Positions 1-11,300 of a DNA stretch of 64,000 nucleotides are shown here, one piece after another. Source of the stretch: Leishmania infantum JPCM5. Taxonomy: Eukaryota; Euglenozoa; Kinetoplastea; Trypanosomatida; Trypanosomatidae. The notes beneath the pieces are model-generated. The model was not told where the DNA came from. It saw only the letters and a program-made list of their open reading frames with translations, and did no database searches. The DNA lies in contig NC_009419.2 of the NCBI RefSeq assembly GCF_000002875.2, positions 1,724,642-1,788,641 of the forward strand, read 5' to 3'. Positions within the stretch are counted from its first letter, which is position 1. Every line of letters starts with the position of its first letter. Both the position numbers and the translations under genes were made by a program.

Positions 1-934
1 TCGTTTTGCCTCTTTGTTTCAGTGCCGTATAGGTGCGGTTTCTCAGCACGCAAGGACGTTTTTGTGTATCTAATCTCGGGTACCGTCAAGTCACTAGCAC
101 CCGCTCTTCTCTCTACTATATATTCCAGCCGCACTCACGAACGCGCACGTCATTCTCGCACCCCCCATCGTGCGATTGGGCTCTGCAGTCTGGAGAACAG
201 ATACCACCGATTCGCTCCACCAATAGCCCCCCCCCGCACACACACACACACGCACACAGACTTCCTTCTTCTAAACGGCACATTCAACCAAACCTACGAG
301 CGCATAAGCACGCCTCCATGCACACTTGCAGACGTAGCAGATCTGCAGTTTGATCGTAGCACAGAGAGGCCTTTGCATGAGAGACCGACGCGTTTTTATT
401 TCCTCCTCTGCACGTCACCACACGACACACACACACACACACACACACAACAGCAGCAAACAAAACACTAACACACGAAAAGAAATATATATATATTATA
501 TACAGCGAGTGAGCTCCTCAACACTCCCGAACACATCGCACAAGCCTGCTCGTATTCGTCTCGTCTACTCACGCTTTCCTTCCTTTCTTCATCTTCTTTT
601 CCGGTCTCCGCATCGTTGAGTACACAGTCACTCACACAAGCAATATAATTCTTTTTGTTTTCGTGTTTTTCTACTGCTGTTCCTTGTTGCCTTTGTCGTG
701 TCGTGGGCGTTGTCGGCTCTACTTTCGTCCCTCTCGCGCGCGTTTGCGGTCTTGTTGTGAAACGGCGATTTCACTGAGTTGTCTGTTCAAACTCGGGTCC
801 CCGTTTCATCCACCTTTTTTTTGGTTGTTCTCAAGCGTAGAAGTCGAAGACGGTCTTGCTTCTCTGTCCGCACCCAGAGATCCACTCATCTCTGTTTTTT
901 TTTCCCGCTGCGTCTTCTGTTGTTTGTGCGAGCC
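1..934. other. intergenic / 5' flank of first gene
   Basis: No gene is supported here. The stretch holds a C-run followed by a CA microsatellite (227-258), a 25-nt AC repeat (425-449), an AT-rich patch (about 481-503) and, from about 540 on, a pyrimidine-rich region. The latter is probably the trans-splicing signal of the 935-1963 gene; AG near 832-833 is a possible acceptor, with no ATG between it and 935. Short overlapping open frames are low-complexity translations of these repeats. Confidence 0.7.
425..449. repeat. (AC)n microsatellite
   Basis: Uninterrupted AC dinucleotide run of 25 nt, directly readable. Such runs are common in Leishmania intergenic DNA and recur across this window. 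Confidence 0.95.
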
Positions 935-1963
935 ATGCTACGCCGCACGTGTCTCGCGCGCGTGCACCTCTTCAGCGCGCTGGTGCCGCAGGTAAAGGTG
1001 CAAGCGCCGCACTTTTTGTCGGCAGAGGGCGTGGCCACGGCCAGGGTCGCGCTCGAGGAGCGCAAATCCTACATGGACTACCCCGAACTCGTTGAATGCG
1101 TCGACGCACTCGGCAACATTGACAGCGCGCTCAAAAAGAGTGACGTGGCGAAGAAACTGAGTAGGTGTGTCGATGCTCTGCGCGCTCAGCTGTACCGCAA
1201 GGACTCGACCGATCCACGACGACGGCTGGAGCTGCACGAAGCCGTGATGGCGGCGGGCTTCTATGAACGTGTCATCAGCGTGACTCAGCTGGAGGGAGAG
1301 GGGATTCGCTACGTTATGAACCACTTCAACTTCGACGTGCGTCGCGACACGCTGATCACGCGAAAGGTGCATGAGACGCTCGCGGAAGAGAAGACAACGA
1401 CGCCAGAGTCAGAGCAGCTTCTACGCGACTTGCTACTTCTTGAGCGTCGCCTCACTGGCAAGTATCGCTTCTCGCAGCTTGGGGGCCGCCGCTGGTTTGC
1501 GCTCGGCATGCCGCTCTCCGAGATCAAGACGGAGAAAGAGGCGCAGCGTCTCCTTGACATCAGCGTCATCAAGAGGGACGGCAACTTCACTCTTTGTGAG
1601 GTGGATTCGGAGAAGTTGTGGAAGACGATTACGATCAAACCAAACGAGGAGCAGCACGTCACGTTCGCGGAGGCAGGGAACATATTCAAGGATATTCGCG
1701 AAGCCGACACGATCTTTGAGCTGCGCGTGCAAAAGCCGCAGACGCCGCCAGATTTTTGGGAGCGACTCCGCGAAACGCTGCTGCGCTACTGGGTGCTGTG
1801 GTTTGCAGCGTGGGTGACTTTTTTCATGGTGGATGAGGAGATTATCACGCTGGTTGCGCTGATCTTCATGAAGCACTGGCAGACGAAGATGCTGGAAGAG
1901 GAGGCGCAAAAGACGGGGGGCAAGGTGTACATCGCATCCGCCGTGGGTCGCTCTCGAGAGTGA
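935..1963 (+). CDS. conserved hypothetical protein, probable mitochondrial membrane protein
   Basis: A 342-aa protein I do not recognise. The frame stays open upstream, but ATG 935 is the first ATG after the pyrimidine tract. It gives an Arg-rich, acid-poor N-terminus (MLRRTCLARVHLF) resembling a mitochondrial presequence. The middle is charged and helical. Near the C-terminus are two hydrophobic segments (about 284-302 and 305-320) split by an acidic VDEE turn, forming a hairpin membrane anchor, followed by a short basic tail. It has no catalytic motif I can name. The layout suggests a kinetoplastid-specific subunit of a mitochondrial inner-membrane complex, but that is inference from targeting and topology only. 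Confidence 0.8.
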   Translation: MLRRTCLARVHLFSALVPQVKVQAPHFLSAEGVATARVALEERKSYMDYPELVECVDALGNIDSALKKSDVAKKLSRCVDALRAQLYRKDSTDPRRRLELHEAVMAAGFYERVISVTQLEGEGIRYVMNHFNFDVRRDTLITRKVHETLAEEKTTTPESEQLLRDLLLLERRLTGKYRFSQLGGRRWFALGMPLSEIKTEKEAQRLLDISVIKRDGNFTLCEVDSEKLWKTITIKPNEEQHVTFAEAGNIFKDIREADTIFELRVQKPQTPPDFWERLRETLLRYWVLWFAAWVTFFMVDEEIITLVALIFMKHWQTKMLEEEAQKTGGKVYIASAVGRSRE

Positions 1964-3081
1964 TGGCGGCGACTGGGGCTCGTCGATAAATTTGGTGTCT
2001 CTGTGTTATGCGCGGTGTGGATATGGCAGTGCTGGGTGAGGGCGCGTTCTCTTTTATTCTCTACGATTGTATTATTATCATATCATACATATACATATAT
2101 GCATAGACGTATGTATGTGTGTACATATATTTTTCTAAGGAGATTGCTGCCGCGGGCTTCTTTTGAATTGCATCTCTCTGCACTCACGTCGCTCCCATTT
2201 CTCTACCGCCGTCCTGCATCTTCTGCTATGATCCAGGGTGGCTACGCGTTGTCGACGACGCCAGGGATCAGAAGGGCGGTGGAAGCGAGCCCGCTGCACA
2301 GTTTGTTTGCAGACACAATAAAACGCTCCTACATGATCAAACGACTCGTGCAAATTTCGTCTGAAGTGCGCACAGAAAAGAAGGCGACGCTGCCGAGGTC
2401 ATGGAAGTGTCGCGCACCCTCACTCTCCGCGAAGTCCTTGCCTTCTCTCTCGAAAGCAACGGCGTCAACGTCGCTGCGAAGCCTTCTGCCTCGTCTCTCG
2501 CATTTTATAGCTGCATCAAAGTGGGGCCTCCCATCTTACGCAGCAGATCGCACGATGCGTTGTGTACGTTTCTAGTCCTCTTACCGCCTTCTTATATACC
2601 TCCCTTTGGCTCCCTAACCGCGTTACCCGCTGGCTGAGACCCTCTCTGTCTCCATGTCTCGCTGTGCCATGCATGTGTCCGAGCATGCTGGCCTCTCACA
2701 TTTTCGCACCAATCGACTCCTCTTACTCTCACCTACGCATTCACTCTCACCCTGCCCCTTCGGTGAGCTTTCTTTTCTTTCATCTATCCTCGTTTCTTCG
2801 GGGGCACGCGTGTCTGCGTGCGGACGCTTCGCAGAGGGCTGTCAGAGCAGGCTCTCTCTCGTCATGACTCACAGTCCTCGTCTCTCTTATTTTCTCTGTA
2901 CAACGATCGACTTGATCTGCGTGGGAGCGCCAGAGCCCCAAATCGGCCCTTCCCCTCCTCGCCTTATTCTCTACCTCTCTTAACCGTTATCCATCATAGC
3001 GGGCGTATACACAACGCATTACAGCATCGAAAGACTCTAGCGAAGGCGCACCAAACGACAGAAAGCGAACAAGTTGGGATA
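1964..3081. other. intergenic region
   Basis: About 1.1 kb without a supported gene. It contains AT-rich stretches (about 2080-2130) and a long pyrimidine-rich part (about 2570-2990). The last strong tract (2949-2986) is followed by AG at 2998-2999, with no ATG before 3082, so this is the likely spliced-leader acceptor of the PGAP1-like gene. Open frames here lack coding bias and known motifs. Confidence 0.7.
2998..2999 (+). promoter_or_regulatory. probable spliced-leader acceptor AG for PGAP1-like gene
   Basis: First AG after a CT-rich tract (2949-2986). It would give an 82-nt 5' UTR with no upstream ATG. Predicted from sequence only. Confidence 0.55.
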
Positions 3082-6000
3082 ATGGACGCACCGCAGCGTC
3101 TTGTTGGTGGCCCCCTCCTCAAGGCGGTCTATGTCTTTTTCCTGCTGCTGTTCAGCCTCTTTGCGACCGGTGCGTACAACTGGGCGTTCAAGGTATACCG
3201 AACGCAGCCGCAGAATATCAACCCCGTCATGTACCCGCTCTTCACCGAAATCAATGTCTCTGCTTTTGCACCGGCGATGCGGGAGAAGTACTACCGACTC
3301 TGGCGCACCTACGACTGGATGGCGGACGGCTACGCAGCCCCGCGCGTGGACGGGGTCTACGCTCGAGTTCCTATCTTTTACGTGCATGGCAACGGCGGCT
3401 CCTACTACTGCGCGCGTTCCCTGGCCCGCTTTGTGTATGAATCCAACGCGCGGCTGCGGCAGCACGCGATGCGTGAGTACCGCCGCCACGTGAAGCGGCA
3501 GCTGTTCCAGGAATTACGCGCCAACCAATCGCTTGAGGAGCTGGAGGAAGGAGTGCGCATTCCAGAGTGGCTGCAGCACCGTGTGGAGGAGAAGATAATG
3601 CGAGAGGAGGTAACGTTGCTTGGCGCGGAGCTGTTTGCTGTGGACTTCTTGGAAGAGTCGTCCACACAGTCGGCGTCCATCACCTTAAAGGAGGCGCGCT
3701 TCGTGAATCATTCTGTTCACCTCGTCATGAGCGGATTCCTACACACCTACGCTGACGTCCTCGCCGCGCCACCAGCGCCGGCCTTCGACAGTGACACGCT
3801 TGACAAGAAGGACACCCGTCGCACCAGCAGCACAGCCAAGCTCTCCGCGGCCACTGGGAAGCTGCTGAATGAAGTCGAGAGGGAGTACTCGCAAAGCGTG
3901 TGCAGCCATTCTTCTATCGCCGCGGACGAGAAGGTGTGCCAGCAGGCGAAGCACCTGACGAAGCGGTTCTCGACTCTGGAGCGGGTGCGGGCGGAGGTGC
4001 AGCGGGTGCAGCAGCAGGGCATCTGGATCTGGGCTGAGTCACTCGGAGGCGTGACAACTCTCTTGGCCGCCATCCTGGCCCCGCATCTCTACGCAGGTGT
4101 GGTCATGGTGGGGACACCGATGCACTACCCGCCGCTGTTCTTCGACCACGCCAGCGTCTGGATCTACGAAATCCTCAATGCAGCGGTGCTAATGCGCTAT
4201 CCAGCCCCAGAAGACGTGCAACGAGTGCGTCACAGTACCATCAACTGGGCGGACATGGTGGCCGACACAAAGCGTCCAAACGATCTCCTGCATGACCTCC
4301 GCGCCGTGCCGCCTGCCGAGCTTAATCATCGTCTGCGCAACCTCACGCTTCTCAGCATCAACGGCGGCACTTTGGACGATGTGGTTCCCTCCATTTCCGG
4401 TTACTTGCAGCGCTCCCGACCGCGCGCGCCCGGCACACTGGTCAACCGAAGCTTCCTCCTGCAGGACGGCGGGCATCGCCGCGACATCTCCACTGAGACG
4501 CTCCGCGGCTGCGGCACCGCCATGGACCACCGCGGTCTCGTGTACGGTCTTCAGTTCCTGCAACACTCTGCCGACTCGCTGGTGCAGGCAGCGCTGCTGC
4601 CGAACGCCAATGCATATTTCGGCCATGAGGAGAGGCTTCCGTCACTGCACCGCGATCGGCTGTTCCCCACCGTCGTCGAGACACTGGGCGCGCACCGCTT
4701 TGAAGAGCAGCGGCTCGAGCACATCTTCATGTCGTCCGTGCGCGATTCGCTCACCGGCAAGTACGTGAAGGAGACGAAGTTTCGCGCGCTGTCGGAGCAG
4801 CTGAAGCAGGTGTGCGTGGACAGCGACGTACCGATCGACTACAATGATCTGCCCATGTACGACGAGGCGGACTCGAGGAGCGGTTACTACGACGGCACGA
4901 AGGTGCTGAACGTGCTTATAGGTGTGACGACACTCTCGCCCGAGCAGGTGTTTGCGCCGAACATTCAACTGTTCTACGACCAGGCACGCGAAACACCAAC
5001 TCTCGACTCGGAGGTGCATGAACACGCAGCAACGTTGTTACACCTGCCGATGATGTACAAGGGCACCAAGCCGATACCCGGGCGAACACTGAAGACGGCC
5101 GTCAGCTTTGCCATCTACCGACGGATGAAGAAACGCCGCCATCAGACGTGGCTCTGGCCACGCTTCTGCATGCTAGTGGGCATCGACCAGGGCCAGGGAG
5201 CAACACGCGCGTATCTCCAGTATGACAAGATTGACCTCTCCGCCTTCGCTGATTCCTCCAGCGATCACTTGCTGCCGCGGTTGCTTCGTAGCTTCGGTGG
5301 CGGGGTGCAGGTGCACACGCAGCCTGGCTACGCGCTGGTGCGCGGCGTGGATAGCGCCTTGCTGGAGCCGCAGCTGCAGGTGCGCACCGATGACGCGGCC
5401 GAGGTGTTTCCGCTTGTTATGTGCGGCTCACTGCACTCCTTTTACCTTGCCCTGCGCGGTCACGGCTCACTTCCAGCTGATGAGCCGGAGCACCAACTGC
5501 AGTATTTCTACGGCCCGTTTCACGAGAACTTGCACCACTTCACCTACCGCTGGAAGCCGTTCAGCACCTACCCGCCTATGCTCAATGAGACCTATCTTAT
5601 TTACACTCTCACGGACAACCACGGCGCTCGCCCAGACGTGCATCTCCCTACGTACACCATGCTGCAGAACAGCTCAGTTGTCTCGCCAGAGTACTGGGTG
5701 TGGCTACTGGTGCTCTGGCCGCAGCGGTGGCTGGCGGCCTTTTCCATGTATACTGGCATCGTTCGCCTCGCTGGCGCATCCGTGGTGCTCTTCTTCACCC
5801 TCTTTTTTTCGCTGGGCATGCTGGATGAGAAGATGTGCGCGGCCGAGTCGCTGAAGGCGGCTCTGTGGCGGCGCTCACCCTTTCGGCGCATTCGCGTGCT
5901 ACCTCCATTGGCGGGCATGGTGGTGATGGCGTTTGTGATGGAAGTTGTTACAGGTCTGTGGGCATCAACGGCACTGGTAGTGTGCCTCTCCACCGACCCA

Positions 6001-6957
6001 CCGCCGTACGTGACGGATGCTGAGATGACGGCACGCATGAGCATCTGGGAAAAGTTCACCCTGGTGGCGTTGTACGGTATCTCGCCGAGCTACCGCGCCT
6101 GCCGCTTCTCCTGGATCTCGATGCAAGGTGTACCAGTGTGGTCTGTGTTCGTGGAGCAAATGGCTACCGTCTACCTCGGCTTTGGCATGGCGAGCGTCTT
6201 CCTCATGCTGGTCTTTGGCTATCTGGCCGTGATCGGTGCTGTTACGTGCCCGCTTCGCCGGCTCGTGCTGCTCCCGCTCCTCCGCTGTTCACCGCTGTTG
6301 CTGGCGCTGCTCCTTGGGGTGGGGTGGGCAACGCCAACGGTTCTGCTGCTGACGTGCCCGTCCTTTCCACTGTGCTTTGTAGACGTGGTCGGTCCTAGTC
6401 TGTTGGCGATACCGCTGTGGATGCTGCCTCGCTGGACCCGTTCCGGGTACGACTACCGCCTCGTGCTCCTCTTCGTTTGCTTGGCCTGCATCTTCCCGTC
6501 GCACTTCAACGGGCTTGTTCTGACGATACGCAACACTATCATGATGCGCAAGAGCCCTGCCGCTGTAGGGGACGCGGAGCGCTATACCCCTAGCCGGCCG
6601 CAGCTCATCATATTCGGCGTTGTGCAAGCAGGCTTAGCCTGCGGCTACGCATCGCTGTTTTGCATCCTGCGCAATGAGGAGACCCTCCGGATAGCGCACA
6701 AGAAAAAGCAGAAGAGCGATGACACGTCTGCACCCACGTTGCTGTCAGAGGTGGGCAACGGCTACGTGCTGGGCGACTTGGGCCGTCGCGCACCGCGCTT
6801 GCGCTCATTCGTCGAGGTGCTGAACACCGCTTTTATTTTCGCCAGTGTCTGGGCCTCCGTCGTCGCCATGCGGCGCCCCATCGAGGGCGGTGTCTCCCTT
6901 CTCGGGAACATGACACTGCTGGGGTACCTGAGCACGCGCCTCCTCAGGGAGCTGTAG
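3082..6957 (+). CDS. PGAP1: GPI inositol-deacylase, PGAP1-like
   Basis: A 1291-aa multi-pass ER-type protein. PGAP1/Bst1 removes the acyl chain from the inositol of GPI anchors after attachment to protein. After an N-terminal membrane segment (about 15-35) comes an alpha/beta-hydrolase domain: oxyanion-strand motif PIFYVHGNGGS, nucleophile elbow WAESLGG (Ser320), an acid site in NGGTLDDVV (Asp432) and a TAMDHRG histidine (His483). The order Ser-Asp-His and the SLGG and MDH contexts are those of the PGAP1 family. A long lumenal-type middle follows, then about seven or more hydrophobic helices from about 886 to the end, as in PGAP1. ATG 3082 is the first ATG downstream of the predicted splice site, although the frame is open further up. 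One oddity is Ala at the first position of the usual GxSxG elbow. Family assignment is strong; activity is inferred. Confidence 0.88.
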   Translation: MDAPQRLVGGPLLKAVYVFFLLLFSLFATGAYNWAFKVYRTQPQNINPVMYPLFTEINVSAFAPAMREKYYRLWRTYDWMADGYAAPRVDGVYARVPIFYVHGNGGSYYCARSLARFVYESNARLRQHAMREYRRHVKRQLFQELRANQSLEELEEGVRIPEWLQHRVEEKIMREEVTLLGAELFAVDFLEESSTQSASITLKEARFVNHSVHLVMSGFLHTYADVLAAPPAPAFDSDTLDKKDTRRTSSTAKLSAATGKLLNEVEREYSQSVCSHSSIAADEKVCQQAKHLTKRFSTLERVRAEVQRVQQQGIWIWAESLGGVTTLLAAILAPHLYAGVVMVGTPMHYPPLFFDHASVWIYEILNAAVLMRYPAPEDVQRVRHSTINWADMVADTKRPNDLLHDLRAVPPAELNHRLRNLTLLSINGGTLDDVVPSISGYLQRSRPRAPGTLVNRSFLLQDGGHRRDISTETLRGCGTAMDHRGLVYGLQFLQHSADSLVQAALLPNANAYFGHEERLPSLHRDRLFPTVVETLGAHRFEEQRLEHIFMSSVRDSLTGKYVKETKFRALSEQLKQVCVDSDVPIDYNDLPMYDEADSRSGYYDGTKVLNVLIGVTTLSPEQVFAPNIQLFYDQARETPTLDSEVHEHAATLLHLPMMYKGTKPIPGRTLKTAVSFAIYRRMKKRRHQTWLWPRFCMLVGIDQGQGATRAYLQYDKIDLSAFADSSSDHLLPRLLRSFGGGVQVHTQPGYALVRGVDSALLEPQLQVRTDDAAEVFPLVMCGSLHSFYLALRGHGSLPADEPEHQLQYFYGPFHENLHHFTYRWKPFSTYPPMLNETYLIYTLTDNHGARPDVHLPTYTMLQNSSVVSPEYWVWLLVLWPQRWLAAFSMYTGIVRLAGASVVLFFTLFFSLGMLDEKMCAAESLKAALWRRSPFRRIRVLPPLAGMVVMAFVMEVVTGLWASTALVVCLSTDPPPYVTDAEMTARMSIWEKFTLVALYGISPSYRACRFSWISMQGVPVWSVFVEQMATVYLGFGMASVFLMLVFGYLAVIGAVTCPLRRLVLLPLLRCSPLLLALLLGVGWATPTVLLLTCPSFPLCFVDVVGPSLLAIPLWMLPRWTRSGYDYRLVLLFVCLACIFPSHFNGLVLTIRNTIMMRKSPAAVGDAERYTPSRPQLIIFGVVQAGLACGYASLFCILRNEETLRIAHKKKQKSDDTSAPTLLSEVGNGYVLGDLGRRAPRLRSFVEVLNTAFIFASVWASVVAMRRPIEGGVSLLGNMTLLGYLSTRLLREL

Positions 6958-8305
6958 CCCCTACTCCTCCGTCCCTTCGGTGACAAGCGTGAGGAAGAGG
7001 CAAAAGAGAATGCAGCGGCGAGACTACGGGCCCCATCGGTGCTCAACCGAGGCCATTGCTGTTTCTTGGATGTTGGTGGTGGTGGTGGAAGGGGGAGGGG
7101 CCACTCGGTGCTCATTCATACCATTTCTTTTTGCGGTACTTCTCATGCTCCCCTGGCCCCTTCCCTCCTTCCACTTGCCACAGCACGCTTTCCCCTTGCT
7201 CGCATGTAATGCCACAAGGCAGCGCCTGTGGCTGCATGCCTTAGGGCCGAGTGCTTCACTTATGGGCCTACTCTTCCCTTACCTTACGTAGCACATTCAC
7301 TTCTTCCCCTCCCCCTTCCCCCTCCGTCGCCCTTTCGTCGTCGTCTTTGGCTGTAAGAGCGCTGCAAGTCAGCCCTCCGACGCCATTCTGTTAGAATGCG
7401 CGAAGGTGCGTATGCCTGCATGTACGTCTGCGCGTATATATATATATATGCACATCCGTGTGTGTGTGTGTGCAGCCGCCGAAATCTTCTATTCGGAGAT
7501 GCTGTCCCTGACTCTGAGTGTGCGCACGTTTTCGGAATGCGCGCATGAGTGGCTTTGCCATGTGGATACAAAAAGGCAGCCTCACGCGCTGTTTTTTTTT
7601 TTTGGAATGAACCAACGGAACAACAGCAGCAAGTATATAGATGTACATCCCATAGGGCGAAGGAATGCGCCAGTGAGGTGCGGAAGCAACCTACGGGGTG
7701 ACGACATCGTGTGAGCCTCTTTGGCGTGTTGACGCGTTTTCCGCGCCTGGGCCCGATGTCGGAGGTGAACACAGCTGCAGTCTTTCATGATCCAGTTTCT
7801 CATCGGGGCCCTGCCTCACTCGCGCCTCCCTTTAACGCGCCCAACTCTTTCTATTCGTGTTGCCCCTCCCCCTCCCGTACTCTTGTTCACCTCCCGCTCT
7901 ACCCGCACAAGACACCCGAATCCGCGGTAAGGCAGGATTATTCTCATAGAACACGGGAGAGAGGGAGAGGTCAAAGGACCAGCTTTCCCGCGAAGAGGAC
8001 ATCGTCAGTCCTTTCGTCTCAACAGCGCGCACCCGTCTGCGTGTCTCGTTCATCGGCATTGTCTCGCGGCCACGCAATCGCACACATTTTCCGTTTACGC
8101 GAAAGGAAGGCAATTCTTCGGTGGCCGACCTCACAGCTTGTACACGGGTTTGCCTCACTTCGCGGCTTTTTTTTTGCCTGCACCCTCGCCTCCATCCGCG
8201 CAGACGCACATAGGCGTCAGCGTGTCTCGACGAGCACGACTTGCTTCACGTCTTTTTCTCGCTCTTTACCCTCTTGCGTCTTTTTTCGAAGACGCCGACG
8301 CGAAC
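6958..8305. other. intergenic region
   Basis: 1.35 kb without a supported gene. It contains a GGT-rich purine patch (about 7074-7100), a TA microsatellite (7435-7449), a TG run (about 7459-7472) and a T11-type tract (about 7590-7601). The last part (8230-8290) is pyrimidine-rich and ends in AG at 8290-8291, a plausible trans-splice site 14 nt before the polymerase epsilon ATG. Confidence 0.65.
7435..7449. repeat. (TA)n microsatellite
   Basis: 15-nt alternating TA run in intergenic DNA, directly readable. I assign no promoter function. Confidence 0.9.
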
Positions 8306-11300
8306 ATGTCCGCGCGGCTGGAGAGCGGGACGAGGGTGGGGTGGCTCTTTAATTACCACCCCATCACCGAGGTGCTGCAGGAGGAGGAGGACGCTGTCGC
8401 CGGCGAAGGGACGCAGCGAGCGGCGCTCGTGCTGCTTTTCCAGGACCTCGCCGGCGACACCTTCTACGTGCACCTCCACTACGACCCATACATCCTTGTG
8501 CAGGCCGTCGAGGGTCACGAGCGCGAGGTGGAGCTCGGCCTCATGTCCAGCTTCGGCCCGCAGATCATCAGCGAAATTATCGCCGTGGAAAAGGAAGATC
8601 TCGATCTCGTGAACCATCTGAGTGGTAAGAAGCGCGTCTACCTCAAGGTGGTCTTCCGTAATGTGCAGGACCTCACGACGGTGCGCGGGCGACTGGAAAA
8701 AACCGTCAAGCTCAACGCCTCCCTCGGTTCCGAGAACCCGCTGCGGAGCCAGTTCAGCGGCTCGCTCGGTGACGCCATGGCGAAACCGTTCGCTGAAGAT
8801 CCCCTTTACAGCGCAGCCGGTAGCAGTCGGTGGATGGACTGGGTGCAGGACATACGCGAGTACGACGTGAAGTACCACATGCGCGTCGCCATCGACATGA
8901 AGGTGTACTGCGGCCTCTGGTACGACGTGACGGTCACGGAGGGAGGCGCGCGTGTGCAGCGGTGCGACGACAGCCGCTACGCGCCGGCCATGCCACGTGT
9001 CATCGCCTTCGACATTGAAACGACAAAGGCCCCTCTGCGCTTTCCGCAGCCGGAGGTGGATGAGGTGTACATGATATCCTACATGCTGGACGGTCGCGGC
9101 TACCTGATCATCAACCGCGAGATCGTGACGGAGGACATCGCGCCGTTCGAGTACACCCCAAAGCCCGAGTACGAGGGCTTCTTCGACACCTTCAACGAGG
9201 AGAACGAGGCAGCGACGCTGCGACGCTTCTTCGATGAGATGCGCAAGTACAAGCCGAACGTCTATGTCACGTACAACGGCGACTACTTCGACTTCCCCTT
9301 CATCCATGCCCGTGCCCTGTACCACGGCATGAATATGCGCAATGAGATCGGCTTCACGCAGATGGCCGACGGCGCCTTCCTGAACAAGCAGATACCTCAC
9401 CTCGATTGCTTCTACTGGGTAAAGCGGGACTCGTACTTGCCGCAGGGCAGTCAAGGCTTGAAGGCGGTCACCAAGTACAAGCTCGGCTACGAGCCTATCG
9501 AGGTGGACCCCGAAGACATGCTCCCTCTCGCGCAGTCGCAGCCGCAGCGCATGGCCTCGTACTCGGTGTCGGACGCTGTGTCGACGTGGTACCTCTATCA
9601 GAAATACGTGCACCCCTTCATCTTTTCCCTCGCCACAATTATTCCGATGCCACCAGACGACGTACTGCGCAAGGGCTCGGGCGGCTTGTGCGAGTCACTG
9701 CTGATGGTGCAGGCAGAGGCGAACAACGTGGTGTTTCCGAACAAGAAGGAAACAGAGCGGGAGCGTTTCTACGAGGGTCACCTGATTGACACGGAGACCT
9801 ACATCGGCGGCCGTGTTGAAGCGCTGCGCAGCGGCGTGTACCGCTCCGATATCCCGATGACGTTCGACATGAATCCTGATACCTACCAGAGTCTCATCGA
9901 CGACGTCGACGAAGCACTCCGCTTCACCCTCGAGGTGGAGAACGGTGTGAAGGTAGAGGAGGTAACGAATCTGGAAGAGGTAAGGGCGGCCATCCTCGCC
10001 AAGCTAACGAACCTGCGCGACCGGCCGCACCAGCAAGAGAAGCCGTTCATCTACCACCTCGACGTCGGCGCCATGTACCCGAACATCATCCTCACAAACC
10101 GCCTGCAACCGTACGCCATTGCGCGGCCAGACGTGTGCGCTGGATGCTGCTTCAACTCCCCGAACAACGAGGCGCAGTGCAAGCGTGTCATGTCGTGGAA
10201 GTGGAGGGCCGAGCTCTTCACCGCCGGCCGCTACGAGTTTCAGCGGGTCAAGGCCCAGCTCGAGAACGAGTCCTTCGCCGCCGGCGTGATTGAGCAGGCA
10301 AACCTCGCGGCCGTGCAGAAAAAGGCGTACGGCAACCGCAAGGGCAATGTACTGGAAGGCACCTCGTACGAGCGGAAAGACGACTGGAAAAAGAGTCAGA
10401 GCAGTCGCAAGGGCGGCGGCGGTGCCGGATACCGACAAGAGTCACGGCAGCAGCAGCGCGAGGCTGCCGACGCGCTTCTCCAGCGCGAGTTCGGTGCCGA
10501 TCGCAACGGTGAAGGCGGCAGCTCCGACTCGGACGGCGACGCCGACGGCCCAAAGGCGTACCACAAGCTCAACGAGAACACGCAGTTCAACATGCTGAAA
10601 CGGCGGCTCAGCGAATATAGCCGAAAAGCCTACGGCAAGATTCACGAGACGCGTGAAGTGATGCGGTCCAACGTGGTGTGCCAGCGCGAGAACTCCTTCT
10701 ACGTCGACACGGTTCGCCTTTTTCGCGACCGCCGCTACGAATACAAGGCAGCCCTGAAGACATGGAAGAAGAGGCTGGACGCTGCGAAGGACTCGGACGA
10801 GCGCAAGGTGTGCCAGAGTCGCTGCGTGCAGATGGAATCGCTGCAGCTGGCCCACAAGTGCATCCTCAACTCGTTTTACGGCTACGTGATGCGTAAAGGC
10901 TCGCGGTGGTCGAGTATGGAAATGGCGGGCATCGTCACCTATCTCGGCGCGACGCTGATTCAGATGGCCCGCTCGCTTGTCCAGCAGATCGGTGTGACGC
11001 TCGAGCTTGACACGGATGGCATCTGGTGCTGTCTTCCCAACACGTTTCCCGAGAACTTCACTTTGGCCACGACAAACCCGTCCAAGCCGAAGATATCGAT
11101 ATCGTACCCGTGCGTCGTGCTGAACAAAATGGTGCACGATCGGTACTCAAATCACCAGTACCAGGACCTTGTCAGCACGGGCGTGTACAAGACGCGCAGC
11201 GAGTGCTCGATCTACTTTGAAGTAGACGGCCCGTACCTCGCCATGCTGCTGCCTGCCAGTCGCGAGGAAGGCAAAAGCATCAAGAAGCGCTACGCCGTCT

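Noticed and set aside
481..503. AT-rich stretch as a TATA-type promoter
   Set aside because: Trypanosomatid protein genes lack such promoters, and the window shows no strand switch marking a transcription start.
2003..2575. 190-aa + strand open frame between the first two genes
   Set aside because: Mixed composition, no motif and no consistent coding bias; overlaps other equally poor frames.
8246..9613. 455-aa minus-strand open frame opposite polymerase epsilon
   Set aside because: Shadow of a GC-rich coding strand; His/Val/Leu-rich translation without domains, and the + strand has all polymerase motifs.
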